Source: Labrys sp. KNU-23 (GTDB taxonomy: Bacteria > Pseudomonadota > Alphaproteobacteria > Rhizobiales > Labraceae). From it: a stretch of DNA of 64,000 nucleotides. Shown piece by piece: positions 33,680 through 42,261 of this stretch (its first letter is position 1; the number at the start of each line of letters is the position of its first letter). The position numbers and the translations under genes are program-made. The notes below the pieces were generated by a model. The model was not told the DNA's origin, ran no database searches, and was given only the letters and a program-made list of their open reading frames with translations. Where the stretch lies: assembly GCF_008330945.1 (NCBI RefSeq), contig NZ_CP043489.1, forward strand, positions 3,421,501 through 3,485,500, read 5' to 3'.

Positions 33680-34471
33680 ATGAAGAAAATCCTGCCCGCA
33701 TTATTGGGATTGGCGATCGCCGCCTGCGCCGCCCTGCCGGCTTTTGCCGGCAAGCTCGACGACATCCGCGCGCGTGGCAGCGTGCGCATCGGCGTTTCGC
33801 TGGGAGGCGAGCCGATCGGCTTCCGCGACGCCCAGAACAATCCCGTCGGTTATGATGTCGACGTCGCCACCCTCCTGGCCGAGAAACTCGGCGTGCCCGT
33901 GGAGTTCACCGATGTCTCCGGCGATGCCCGCATCTCGATGCTGGTCTCCGGGCAACTCGACATCGTGGTCGCCAATACCTCGGCCACGCTGGAGCGGGCC
34001 AAGACGGTGAACTTCTCCATCCCCTACAACCGGGCGGGCCTGCGCATCCTGGTACAGGCCGATGCCGGCATCGCCAAGCTGGAGGACCTTGCCGGCAAGT
34101 CTGTCGTGGTCGGGCGCGGCACCACCGGAGAGAGCTTCCTCAAGAAGGCGGTGCCGACGGCCAATCTGGTCTATGTCGACCAGTTCGCGCCCGATGGCGT
34201 GCTTCAGCTCCAGCAAAAGCGCGTGGATGCGGCGATCGAGGATTCGTCCTTGCTCGACTACCTCGCCACCAAGAACCCGTCGCTCGTCACCTTGTCGGGG
34301 CTCTATTCCAACGATCCCATCGGCATCGCGGTGGCCAAGGGCGATCCCGAATTCGTGCGCTGGCTCGACATGTTCGTATCCGACTACATCCAGTCCGGCG
34401 CCTACGAGGCCAATTACAAGAAATGGTGGGGGGAGAAGGCCAATCCGCCCAAGCTGACCCCTCTGTGGTGA
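33680..34471 (+). CDS. Polar amino acid ABC transporter substrate-binding protein
   Basis: This 263-residue protein of the SBP_bac_3 family has signal peptide KKILPALLGLAIAACAALPAFA. RGSVRIGVSLGGEPIGFRDAQNNPVGYDVDVATLLAEKLG is the typical start of the mature domain, and the second lobe contains VVVGRGTTGESFLKK. It is encoded after the hydrolase gene with GAGGGGAG before ATG 33680. It probably captures the glycosyl-asparagine-type substrate in the periplasm. Confidence 0.9.
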   Translation: MKKILPALLGLAIAACAALPAFAGKLDDIRARGSVRIGVSLGGEPIGFRDAQNNPVGYDVDVATLLAEKLGVPVEFTDVSGDARISMLVSGQLDIVVANTSATLERAKTVNFSIPYNRAGLRILVQADAGIAKLEDLAGKSVVVGRGTTGESFLKKAVPTANLVYVDQFAPDGVLQLQQKRVDAAIEDSSLLDYLATKNPSLVTLSGLYSNDPIGIAVAKGDPEFVRWLDMFVSDYIQSGAYEANYKKWWGEKANPPKLTPLW

Positions 34472-34480
34472 GGCCGGCCA

Positions 34481-35482
34481 TCACCCCGTCAGGCGCGGCA
34501 CATAGCGGGTCGGCACCCGTTCCGGCGCATACGTGTCTTCCCCGACGGGCGGTTCGTTGAGCAGGCGCAGCATGCGGGCGACATAGGTAGCCTTGTCAAA
34601 GCCGATCGAGGAGATCGGATAGGCCTCGAAATCGAGCAAAGAGAGATTGTCGAAGCCGTAGAGGCGGAAGCGCGCCGGCCGGTTGCCCGGGAAATCGGCC
34701 CTGAAGACGTCGAGAATGCCCATTGCCATGGCGTCGGAGGTGCAGAACACGGCGTCGGGGTGGACGCCCTCGAACAGGGCCGGTGCCAGGGCGTGGCCGG
34801 AGCGATAGGAGTAGTCGCCCTGCAAGGTTCGCAGCAGGTGGATGTCGTGGATCTGGAAGGCCTGGCGATAAAGACCGATGCGCGCCTGCTCCACCAGAGA
34901 GGTCGCCCGCCCCGTGACGAGGCTGGCACGCTTCACGCCCTTGGCGGCGGCGTCTGCGACCGCCTGGCCGATACCGACGGCTTCGTCGGGAATGATCGCG
35001 GGCGAACGGTGATCATGGCGGCCGTTGAGCATGATCACCAGGTCGGAGCGGAACATGCGCCTCACCGTTGCGGCGTCGGCGAAATCGGAGAATACCAGGG
35101 CGGCATCGACATGATAGGCCACGCCCTGGCGCAGGAATTCCTCGACCTTGTCGGTGGAGCCGACCCGCACGAGGATGACCTGCCGGCCTCCTGCCTGGAT
35201 CTCGGTGAGCATCAGGTCGAACAGGTCGAGATCGGAAAGATCATGGATATGGTTGACCAGGACGGCGACGAGATTGACGGTCTTGGTCGTCAAGCTCTGG
35301 GCCAGGAGGTTGACGCGATAGCCGAGCTCGGCGGCAGCGGCCAGGACGCGGTCGCGCTTGGCACCGGATACCGGCCGCTTGGAGGCGGAGAGCGCGCGCG
35401 AGGCGACGGCTCTGGAAACGCCGGCGAGCGCGGCTACGTCGCTGATGGTTGGTGCTGCCTTGCGCCTCATGCGGCCTTGCAT
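34481..35482 (-). CDS. LacI-family transcriptional repressor
   Basis: The 333-residue protein has an N-terminal LacI helix-turn-helix (TISDVAALAGVSRAVASRALS) and hinge (LAAAAELGYRVNLLAQSL), then a periplasmic-binding-protein-like sensor domain ending in GFDNLSLLDFEAYPISSIGFD. It is encoded convergent to the transporter operon and divergent from the ROK kinase. The perfect palindrome at 30631-30650 is its most likely operator. The inducer is presumably the imported glycosyl amino acid or its sugar. Confidence 0.88.
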   Translation of the reverse strand: MQGRMRRKAAPTISDVAALAGVSRAVASRALSASKRPVSGAKRDRVLAAAAELGYRVNLLAQSLTTKTVNLVAVLVNHIHDLSDLDLFDLMLTEIQAGGRQVILVRVGSTDKVEEFLRQGVAYHVDAALVFSDFADAATVRRMFRSDLVIMLNGRHDHRSPAIIPDEAVGIGQAVADAAAKGVKRASLVTGRATSLVEQARIGLYRQAFQIHDIHLLRTLQGDYSYRSGHALAPALFEGVHPDAVFCTSDAMAMGILDVFRADFPGNRPARFRLYGFDNLSLLDFEAYPISSIGFDKATYVARMLRLLNEPPVGEDTYAPERVPTRYVPRLTG

Positions 35483-35526
35483 GCTCCTTGGCGGAAATTC
35501 GATGCGATCACTGACGACAGGCCTTA

Positions 35527-35572
35527 ACGCATTTTACAGGAAAGTTGGTAGACTTTTCGATGAAGAAAATGC
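35527..35572. repeat. Palindromic intergenic repeat
   Basis: ACGCATTTT and AAAATGCGT form the outer arms of an element with an internal AAAGTTGGTAGACTTT hairpin. It lies in the 182-base gap between the LacI-type gene and the ROK kinase gene and is of a type commonly scattered in Hyphomicrobiales genomes. It could affect the kinase promoter. Confidence 0.6.
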
Positions 35573-35664
35573 GTCAGAACAAGGAGTTAGGGCGAGGCGC
35601 GATTCAGTCGGATCGCTCCTTGCTCTAATACAGGAAACAACGGTTTGGAAGGTCTCCGCTGTCA

Positions 35665-36579
35665 ATGACGATCTGCTTCGATATCGGCGGCTCCGCCATC
35701 AAGGCGGCCGTCGCCACACCGCAAGGCGAGATAAGGCCCTTTGCCCGCGTTGCGACGCCGCTCGACGATTTCGAAGCCTTCGTGCAGGTGCTCGCCGATC
35801 TCAGGGGGCAGGGGGCGGCCGGGGCGGGCGATGGCGTTGCCTTGTCCATCACGGGGGTCGTCGATCCGAGCAGCGAGATTCTCACCTGCGCCAACATTCC
35901 CTGCCTCGACGGGCGGCGGCTCGCCCCCGACCTTGCCGAGCGCCTGGGGGTATCAGTGCATGTCGCCAATGACGCCGATTGCTTTGCCCTCGCCGAGGCG
36001 GTGAAAGGGGCCGGGCGCGGGCATCGCATCGTTTTCGGTATCATCATCGGCACCGGCATTGGCGGTGGTCTCGTCATCGACGGGCGAATTCTCACCGGTA
36101 CGGGCGGCTTTGCCGGCGAATGGGGACATGGACCGGTGGCGGCGACCGAAGCGGGCGATCCGCCGGTCGCGATCCCGCGCTTCGCCTGTGGCTGCGGCCA
36201 GGAGGGCTGCGTGGATACGGTTGGGGGCGCGCGCGGTCTCGAAAGGCTGCACCGCCACCTTACCGGCGATGAACGCGACAGCACCGAGATCATCGCCGCC
36301 TGGCGGGCCGGCGATGCCGCGGCGGCGCGCACGGTGGCTTGCCAGGTCGATCTCGTTGCCTCTCCCCTCGCATTGGCCGTCAATATTGTCGGAGCCGACA
36401 TCGTACCGGTCGGAGGCGGCCTCGCCAGCGTACCGGAATTGATCGCAAGACTGGATGAGGCGGTGCGTCGCCGCATCCTGCGGCGGTCGACGGAGCCGCT
36501 GGTCGTGCCCAGCATCCTCGCGCCGGAACCCGGACTGATCGGCGCGGCCCTGCTCGCCCATCAGGGAGAACGCCCGTGA
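35665..36579 (+). CDS. ROK-family sugar kinase (N-acetylglucosamine kinase-like)
   Basis: This 304-residue cytosolic kinase has the ATP motif CFDIGGSAIKAA, the catalytic aspartate in ANDADCFALAEA, IIIGTGIGGGLVIDG and EWGHGPV. The zinc site is CGCGQEGCVDTVGG. The pattern is that of the NagK-like ROK kinases. It is the first gene of a pair with cutC and divergent from the LacI-type repressor. Phosphorylation of the aminosugar released by the aspartylglucosaminidase-like enzyme is the likely job. Confidence 0.85.
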   Translation: MTICFDIGGSAIKAAVATPQGEIRPFARVATPLDDFEAFVQVLADLRGQGAAGAGDGVALSITGVVDPSSEILTCANIPCLDGRRLAPDLAERLGVSVHVANDADCFALAEAVKGAGRGHRIVFGIIIGTGIGGGLVIDGRILTGTGGFAGEWGHGPVAATEAGDPPVAIPRFACGCGQEGCVDTVGGARGLERLHRHLTGDERDSTEIIAAWRAGDAAAARTVACQVDLVASPLALAVNIVGADIVPVGGGLASVPELIARLDEAVRRRILRRSTEPLVVPSILAPEPGLIGAALLAHQGERP

Positions 36580-37292
36580 CTGCCTTGCTCGAAATCTGCG
36601 TTGCCGACATCCACAGCCTCGAAGCCGCGATCGAGGGCGGTGCCGATCGCATCGAACTGTGCTCGGCGCTCGAACTCGGCGGGTTGACGCCATCGTCGGG
36701 CCTGATGCGGCTGGCGGCGCAGGCGCCGATCCCGGTCTATGCCATGATCCGGCCGCGGGCCGGCGACTTCGTTTTCTCGCCGCGGGAAGGCGAGCTCATG
36801 CAGGCCGATATCGAGGCGGCTGGCGAAGCCGGGCTTGGTGGCGTGGTGCTGGGAGCCTCCTTGCCTGATGGCAGGCTCGACGAGACCCTGCTGGAGTGCC
36901 TGCGGGCGCAGGCACAGGGGCTCGGCAGCACGCTGCATCGTGCATTCGATCTCGTTCCCGAGCCGCTGGCGGCTCTGGAAACGGCGGTCGCTCTCGGCTT
37001 CGAACGCATCCTGACTTCCGGAGGGGCGCCGACCGCGCCTGAAGGGCTGGACGTACTGGTGCGTCTGCATCGGGCCGCCCGGGGCCGGATCGGCATCATG
37101 CCGGGCTCGGGAATGACGCCGGCCAATATCGCTCCATTGCTGGCGGCACTTCCCGTCGCCGAGGTGCACAGTTCCTGTTCGGCCGCTGGGGAGCCGTGGA
37201 GCGCCGAGGCCGTGCGCCTCGGCTTTGCCGTCGGGAGGCGGCGCCCGACCCGCGCCGACATCGTCCGCGCCTTCCGCGAGGCGATGGCATGA
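36576..37292 (+). CDS. cutC: CutC family TIM-barrel protein
   Basis: The 238-residue protein begins LLEICVADIHSLEAAIEGGADRIELC, the CutC signature, followed by GGLTPSSGLM, YAMIRPRAGDFVFS and MPGSGMTPANIAPLL. CutC was named for copper homeostasis, but the enzyme activity is unproven and the fold is that of a sugar or phosphosugar enzyme. The start is GTG 36576, which overlaps the kinase stop as GTGA. Its coupling to a ROK kinase supports a role in sugar metabolism here rather than in copper handling. Confidence 0.88.
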   Translation: MTALLEICVADIHSLEAAIEGGADRIELCSALELGGLTPSSGLMRLAAQAPIPVYAMIRPRAGDFVFSPREGELMQADIEAAGEAGLGGVVLGASLPDGRLDETLLECLRAQAQGLGSTLHRAFDLVPEPLAALETAVALGFERILTSGGAPTAPEGLDVLVRLHRAARGRIGIMPGSGMTPANIAPLLAALPVAEVHSSCSAAGEPWSAEAVRLGFAVGRRRPTRADIVRAFREAMA

Positions 37293-37301
37293 GCTTGAAA
37301 A

Positions 37302-37329
37302 GAAATGGCCGCCCTGGGGCGGCCATTTC
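37302..37329. terminator. Bidirectional terminator between cutC and the phosphate transporter gene
   Basis: Perfect 12-bp arms GAAATGGCCGCC and GGCGGCCATTTC surround a four-base loop. The minus-strand continuation is T-rich (TTTCTTTTC), which suits the phosphate transporter gene. The two genes converge here. Confidence 0.85.
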
Positions 37330-37349
37330 GACAAACGAGCTGCGCCGGC

Positions 37350-38948
37350 TCAGAGGACCTGGCGCAGCACCACGAAAAGCACGAACGACAGCGCCATCGA
37401 GGCGGGCAAGGTGAGCACCCAGGCCATCAGCAGGTTGCGCACGGTCGACATCTGCAGTCCGGTGCCGTTGGCCGCCATGGTGCCGGCGACGCCCGACGAC
37501 AACACATGGGTGGTCGACACCGGCAGGCCGAGATAGTCGGCCGCGCCGATCGTTGCCGCGGCGACGATCTCGGCCGAAGCGCCCTGGCCGTAGGTCAGGT
37601 GCGTCTTGCCGATCTTCTCGCCGACCGTTACCACGATGCGCTTCCATCCCACCATGGTGCCGAGGCCGAGGGCCAGGGCGATGGCGACCTTCACCCAGGT
37701 CGGGATGAACTTGGTCGTGTTGTCGGTGGCCACGTGATAGGTCTTGATCGTCTTCAGATCGGCATCCGACACCGGCAGCAGCTTCTTGGAATCGATCAGC
37801 TTGAGGGCCTCGCCGATCAGATACATATCGTTGCGGGTATTGGAGACCAGTCCGGCGGGCACCGCCGCAGCCGAGCCGTAAGGCGAGAGCTGGGAAGTGG
37901 TCTGTTCGATGAAGATCTTCAGGGCCGGCGTCGTCTCGTCGCTCCAGTTGCGCGTGCGTACCGCCTCGGCGACCTTGGCCTTGGCATCGGCGGGAGCGAC
38001 CGTCACGCCCGGCTTGATGTAATTGCTCAGCACCGAACCGGCGGCACTCGAAGCAGCCTTGTAGGTTTCGAGATAGTTGATGTCGGGTGTACGATTGAGG
38101 GCGAAGGCGGTGGGCACCACGCCGATCAGGATCAGCATGATCAGGCCCATGCCCTTCTGGCCGTCATTGGAGCCATGGAAGAAGCTGACCAGCGTGCAGG
38201 TCAGGATCAGCAGGCCACGGATCCACAGCGGTGGCGGGTTGTTGCCCTTCGGCTCGACATAGAGAGCCTTGTTGCGCACCACAGCCTTCATCAGCAGCAG
38301 CAGGGCGCCGGCCAGGAAGAAACCGAACAGGGGTGAAATCAGCAGGGAGAGACCGATATTCTTGGCCTGGGACCAGTCGACGCCGCTGGTGGCGGAGCCC
38401 GCCGGTGCCAGGAACTGGTTGGCGAGGCCGACGCCGATTATCGAGCCGACCATGGTGTGGGAGCTGGAGGCCGGCAGGCCGAAATACCAGGTGCCGAGGT
38501 TCCAGACGATGGCGGCGATCAGCAGCGCGAACACCATGGCAAGGCCCGCACTCGAACCGACCTGCATGATCAGTTCCACCGGCAGCAGCGAGATGATGCC
38601 GAAGGCCACCGCACCGCTCGCCGTGAGCACGCCGAGGAAGTTGAAGAAGCCCGACCAGATCACCGCGAATTCAGCGGGAAGCGAATGGGTGTAGATCACC
38701 GTCGCCACCGCATTGGCGGTATCGTGGAAGCCGTTGACGAATTCGAAGCCGAGAGCGATCAGCAGAGCGAGGCCAAGCAGGATCCAGGGCACTGCCACAG
38801 CGCCGGTGAGATCGGCGGCGAGAGCGTAGCAGACATAGCCCAGGCCCCCGAGCAGGATCAGGGCGATCGCGATGTTGGGCAAGCTGCCGAGAGAGCTCGG
38901 CCTATCGAGCGGATGGCCGCTCCTTTGGCCCGATGTAACGTCCGTCAT
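37350..38948 (-). CDS. pit: Inorganic phosphate transporter, PiT family
   Basis: The 532-residue membrane protein has about ten hydrophobic segments and the two PiT signature repeats GFEFVNGFHDTANAVAT and AADYLGLPVSTTHVLSSGVAGTM, along with LPASSSHTMVGSIIGVGLAN. It is a low-affinity phosphate/cation symporter. A hydrophilic loop of about 150 residues separates the two halves. ATG 38948 is chosen; a TTG at 38954 has a better spaced AGGGGG site and is a fair alternative. A terminator follows. Confidence 0.9.
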   Translation of the reverse strand: MTDVTSGQRSGHPLDRPSSLGSLPNIAIALILLGGLGYVCYALAADLTGAVAVPWILLGLALLIALGFEFVNGFHDTANAVATVIYTHSLPAEFAVIWSGFFNFLGVLTASGAVAFGIISLLPVELIMQVGSSAGLAMVFALLIAAIVWNLGTWYFGLPASSSHTMVGSIIGVGLANQFLAPAGSATSGVDWSQAKNIGLSLLISPLFGFFLAGALLLLMKAVVRNKALYVEPKGNNPPPLWIRGLLILTCTLVSFFHGSNDGQKGMGLIMLILIGVVPTAFALNRTPDINYLETYKAASSAAGSVLSNYIKPGVTVAPADAKAKVAEAVRTRNWSDETTPALKIFIEQTTSQLSPYGSAAAVPAGLVSNTRNDMYLIGEALKLIDSKKLLPVSDADLKTIKTYHVATDNTTKFIPTWVKVAIALALGLGTMVGWKRIVVTVGEKIGKTHLTYGQGASAEIVAAATIGAADYLGLPVSTTHVLSSGVAGTMAANGTGLQMSTVRNLLMAWVLTLPASMALSFVLFVVLRQVL

Positions 38949-39049
38949 CTCCAAACATCCCCCTTTTCATGGTCTGGCGACCCTTAGGCGGGGTTCATGA
39001 AGGTGAGATGACAAAATGTTAACGTTGGGCACCGGCAACGAAGAAGGCG

Positions 39050-39240
39050 GGCCGATCAGGGTAATGCGGTTCACTTAAGCGTCTATGCGTTTGCTCGACC
39101 TTTGTCATTGCCGGGCTTGACCCGGCAATCCAGCCTGGATCTCCGCGTTGCGCCTGCGGCTTCTGGATAGCCGGGGCAAGCCCGGCTATGACAATTGGGA
39201 GCGTTTCCGCCTTAAGTGAACTGCATTAGGCCGATCAGGG
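39050..39240. mobile_element. IS4-type MITE with 12-bp target duplication
   Basis: A 167-bp element (39062-39228) has near-perfect 18-bp terminal inverted repeats, TAATGCGGTTCACTTAAG and CTTAAGTGAACTGCATTA (17 of 18 paired). It is flanked by a perfect 12-bp direct repeat GGCCGATCAGGG (39050-39061 and 39229-39240). The ends resemble IS4-family termini, and a 10-13 bp duplication is normal for that family. There is no coding sequence. The core is the two-hairpin repeat also found at 17970-18077. The right duplication contains the stop codon of the TPR gene. Confidence 0.85.
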
Positions 39241-39597
39241 TTCTTTTGCAGGGGGAACCACCTGCTGCCGCCAGAGAAGCTGCACGGCTCGGTCGAAATC
39301 GGCGGTGGCCTTTTCGAAGGCGCCGAGCTGCCGATGGACGATGCTGCGCTTGAAATGGGCATCGGCATGGCCGGGGTCGAGGGCGATCACCCTGTCATAA
39401 TCGGCGATCGCCTCGGGAAAGGCCCGTTTGCACTGATAGGCGAGGGCCCGTCCGTAAAAGGCATCGGCAGCATAAGGCTTGAGTTCGATCGCCTTGCTGA
39501 ATTCAGCAATTGCCTTGTCGAAGTCCTGGTCGTCGGGCCTTGCCGGATTGCTATCGGCCGGATTGGCATCGGCAGGAGTGGTTTCGGATGCGGACAT
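39235..39597 (-). CDS. TPR-repeat protein
   Basis: This 120-residue protein has an N-terminal linker rich in Ala, Asn and Pro and then about three tetratricopeptide units: DFDKAIAEFSKAIELKP, AYQCKRAFPEAIADYDRVIALDPGHADAHF and RQLGAFEKATADFDRAVQLL. It has no signal peptide with this start. In-frame codons further upstream would extend it but lack a clear ribosome site. It is likely a small protein-protein adaptor. The MITE sits at its 3' end, just past its stop. Confidence 0.65.
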   Translation of the reverse strand: MSASETTPADANPADSNPARPDDQDFDKAIAEFSKAIELKPYAADAFYGRALAYQCKRAFPEAIADYDRVIALDPGHADAHFKRSIVHRQLGAFEKATADFDRAVQLLWRQQVVPPAKEP

Positions 39598-40268
39598 GCG
39601 GACGGAACGCCTTTGCACCTCTACGGAACCTGCCGGAACTGCAGCGAAGCTCCCCCTCATCCGCCGCAAGAGTCCCGAGTCCCGCTCGAAAGAATCTGTG
39701 CGCATATGAGCAGCAACGTTAGGGAATGTCCATGACACCGCGCGGATCCACGATCGAGGCGCAGGCGATGATGACGCGATCAGGCGCACCCTGGCGGCAG
39801 GCCTTCCAGGTGGAGCAACCGGAAAGGCCGGAACCAGGGCTCTGAGAGGCAGCATCGCGAAAGTCGCGCCGGGGCGATAAACGCGATCCCCTATCTATAG
39901 GCTCGATCGTCGGTGCGAGAGACGCCAGCATGCCGGCGCTGCCGGAAAGGCGTTTCACCCGCTTCGAATGTCTGGATGAAAAGGTGCTTCTTTGCTTTTT
40001 CCTTGACTTTGCACTGCAAAAAGCGCAGCAACCGCCTGTAACGACCGCTCGGGGGTTCGCGCGGCGCGCTGGTTTTTGGCTTTTTGAGAAGCAGCGCCTC
40101 ACCTCCCGGCCGTCCCCAATAACATTCCGCTGCTCCCATCCGCGCGTGGGTCGCGATATCGCCGTACCGCCTCATCAAGCCTTTCCGGCTGACGACGGAC
40201 TTGCGATCGCGGACCCGGACGGTGGCGCGCTGCCGTCCGCTTGATGAGCGTGGCATGAAGGATTTGAT
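39598..40268. other. Long leader/intergenic region before the helicase gene
   Basis: These 671 bases hold no convincing gene; open frames in them have no family features. The last 100 bases form a large hairpin with arms CTCATCAAGC (40171-40180) and GCTTGATGAG (40239-40248) and an inner GGACGG/CCGTCC pair. It ends about 20 bases before the helicase start, which makes a structured mRNA leader plausible. Confidence 0.45.
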
Positions 40269-41576
40269 GTGACTTCCGAAGTAACTTTTGCAGCGCTCGG
40301 CCTGGCCGAGCCGCTTTTGCGTGCGCTTGACGCCGCCGACTACAAGAACCCCACCCCGATCCAGCACAAGGCGATTCCGGCTCTCCTCGAAGGGCGGGAC
40401 ATGATGGGCCTGGCCCAGACCGGCACCGGCAAGACGGCGGCTTTCGCGCTGCCGATCCTGCAGCGCCTGTCGAAGTCGCGCCATGGCGCCGGCCCCAAGG
40501 GCGTACGCGCCTTGATTCTGGCGCCGACCCGCGAACTCGCCATCCAGATCGACGAGAGCTTCCGTACCTATGGCGTGCATATGGGCTTCCGCATCGCCGT
40601 GATCTTCGGCGGCGTCAACCAGGGCTCGCAGGTGAAGGCGCTGTCCGACGGCGTCGACATCCTCGTCGCCACGCCCGGCCGCCTGCTCGACCTGCAGCAG
40701 CAGCGCAAGGTTCGTCTCGACAAGGTCGAGATCCTGGTGCTGGACGAGGCCGACCGCATGCTCGACATGGGCTTCTCGCGTGACGTGCTCAAGATCGTCG
40801 ATGAGACGCCTCTGGAGCGCCAGTCCCTCTTGTTCTCGGCCACCATGCCGAAGACGATCAAGAAGCTCGGCGAGGAGATTCTCCTCAACCCCGTGCATGT
40901 GGAAGTGACGCCGGAAGTGGTGACGGTCGACAAGATCGACCAGCATGTCTACCACGTGCCGGCCTCGGTGAAGCGCTCGCTGCTGCTTCATTTGCTCAAT
41001 GATCCGGCGATGAGCCGCGTCATCGTGTTCACCCGCACCAAGCATGGTGCCAACCGCGTGTCGGGCCATCTCGACAAGGCTGGCATTCCTTCGGCGGCGA
41101 TCCATGGCAACAAGTCGCAGAATGCACGCCAGAAGGCGCTTGAGGATTTCCGCAACGGTTCCACGCGCATCCTGGTGGCGACCGACATCGCCGCCCGTGG
41201 CATCGATGTCGACGACATCTCCCATGTCATCAATTTCGAGATGCCCGTGGATGCCGAAAGCTATGTGCACCGCATCGGCCGCACGGCCCGGGCCGGCCGC
41301 AGCGGCGTCGCCTATTCCTTCTGCGATCCCAATGAGCGCGACGAGCTCAAGGCGATCGAGCGCCTGACCAAGAAGCCGCTGATGGTGGCTGCTCCGGTTC
41401 AGGGGCTCGAAGCGGATCAGAAGCACGGCGAACGCGGTCCCCGTCATCCTCACCAGGGCAAGCCGAACGGCAAGCCCCGGAACAATGGGCAAGCCGAAAA
41501 GCCTCAGTCGGGGCAGCCGCGCTCGGGGCGTTCGCGCCGTCCGGGCGGCCGCAACAACCAGCGTCGCGCCGCCTGA
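40269..41576 (+). CDS. rhlE: DEAD-box RNA helicase, RhlE-like
   Basis: The 435-residue helicase has the Q motif region NPTPIQHKAIPALL, motif I AQTGTGKT (49-56), motif Ia APTRELAIQ, motif II VLDEADRMLDMG, motif III SATMP and motif VI HRIGRTARAGRSG. The C-terminal 60 residues are a basic, disordered tail rich in Gly, Asn, Arg and Pro. It starts with GTG 40269 after AAGGA; the ATG two bases earlier reads into a stop. It is followed by an IF-1 gene, a pairing consistent with ribosome assembly or cold adaptation. Confidence 0.9.
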   Translation: MTSEVTFAALGLAEPLLRALDAADYKNPTPIQHKAIPALLEGRDMMGLAQTGTGKTAAFALPILQRLSKSRHGAGPKGVRALILAPTRELAIQIDESFRTYGVHMGFRIAVIFGGVNQGSQVKALSDGVDILVATPGRLLDLQQQRKVRLDKVEILVLDEADRMLDMGFSRDVLKIVDETPLERQSLLFSATMPKTIKKLGEEILLNPVHVEVTPEVVTVDKIDQHVYHVPASVKRSLLLHLLNDPAMSRVIVFTRTKHGANRVSGHLDKAGIPSAAIHGNKSQNARQKALEDFRNGSTRILVATDIAARGIDVDDISHVINFEMPVDAESYVHRIGRTARAGRSGVAYSFCDPNERDELKAIERLTKKPLMVAAPVQGLEADQKHGERGPRHPHQGKPNGKPRNNGQAEKPQSGQPRSGRSRRPGGRNNQRRAA

Positions 41577-41599
41577 GGGCGCGGCCTTTCCTTCCTGGA

Positions 41600-41700
41600 G
41601 CAAAGGGTGTCTAGGTCTAGGCGCTTCTTTGCTCTAACGCTTCGTTTGGATGCGTCTTCGCGATTCTTGGCGATTCCGCCAAATCGCAAGATGCTTTGAC
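41600..41700. repeat. Composite palindromic repeat between helicase and infA
   Basis: A GAGCAAAG...CTTTGCTC hairpin is followed by a unit near 41655-41694 containing TTGGCGATTCCGCCAA. The second unit recurs in the opposite orientation at 58115-58164 beside the insertion sequence. The arms observed are direct; any function in mRNA stability is inferred. Confidence 0.7.
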
Positions 41701-41711
41701 AGGACCTGCAC

Positions 41712-41993
41712 ATGGCAAAAGAAGAATTGATGGAATTTGAAGGCTCGGTCTCCGAAGTGTTGCCGGATGCCCGTTTTCGCGTGAAGCTCGACAATGGCCA
41801 CGAGATGATCGCCTACACGGCCGGCAAGATGAAGAAGAACCGCATCAAGACCATCGAGGGCGATCGCGTTACCGTCGAGATGTCGCCCTACGACCTCGAC
41901 AAGGGGCGCATCATCTTCCGCCACAAGGACGAGCGCGCTTCGTCCGGCCCCCGCCCGCCGCAGCGCGGTGGTGGCAATATGCGCCGCCGCTGA
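41712..41993 (+). CDS. infA: Translation initiation factor IF-1, long form
   Basis: This 93-residue S1/OB-fold protein begins MAKEELMEFEGSVSEVLPDARFRVKL and contains GKMKKNRIKTIEGDRVTVEMSPYDLDKGRI, clear IF-1 sequence. The usual bacterial IF-1 has about 72 residues; here a basic Pro/Arg/Gly tail of about 20 residues follows. Many alphaproteobacteria carry a second IF-1 of this long kind near a DEAD-box helicase gene, and this is probably such a paralogue. IF-1 occupies the ribosomal A site during initiation. Confidence 0.9.
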   Translation: MAKEELMEFEGSVSEVLPDARFRVKLDNGHEMIAYTAGKMKKNRIKTIEGDRVTVEMSPYDLDKGRIIFRHKDERASSGPRPPQRGGGNMRRR

Positions 41994-42261
41994 TCGAGGA
42001 GGCGGGTCTTCGAGCCCGCCCGCTGCGGTGTCCTTATCCCGGGAGCCGCGAGGTTGGTGTGCCGGTCTTTCCGACCGGCATCTTCCTCGCCGATAGACGC
42101 TTCATTCCCGAAAATGCCGATCTCGCTCCGTCGTCTGACGGCGCTGGGGAGACCGGAACACCGGCTTCCTGCGCTCAATATCGCTCATTCGGCAATTTGG
42201 GCTTGCCACCCCGGGTCCTTCTTCCGCATCGATGGAACAGCCTCGAATCCGGAAGATCACC

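Noticed and set aside
35636..35655. A second LacI operator before the ROK kinase (GGAAACAACGGTTTGG)
   Set aside because: Its half-sites match the 30631 operator only loosely and the spacing is two bases longer, so it is not listed as a site.
39891..41603. A 570-codon open frame on the minus strand opposite the RhlE-like gene
   Set aside because: High GC content leaves antisense frames open. All helicase motifs lie on the plus strand and the antisense product has none.
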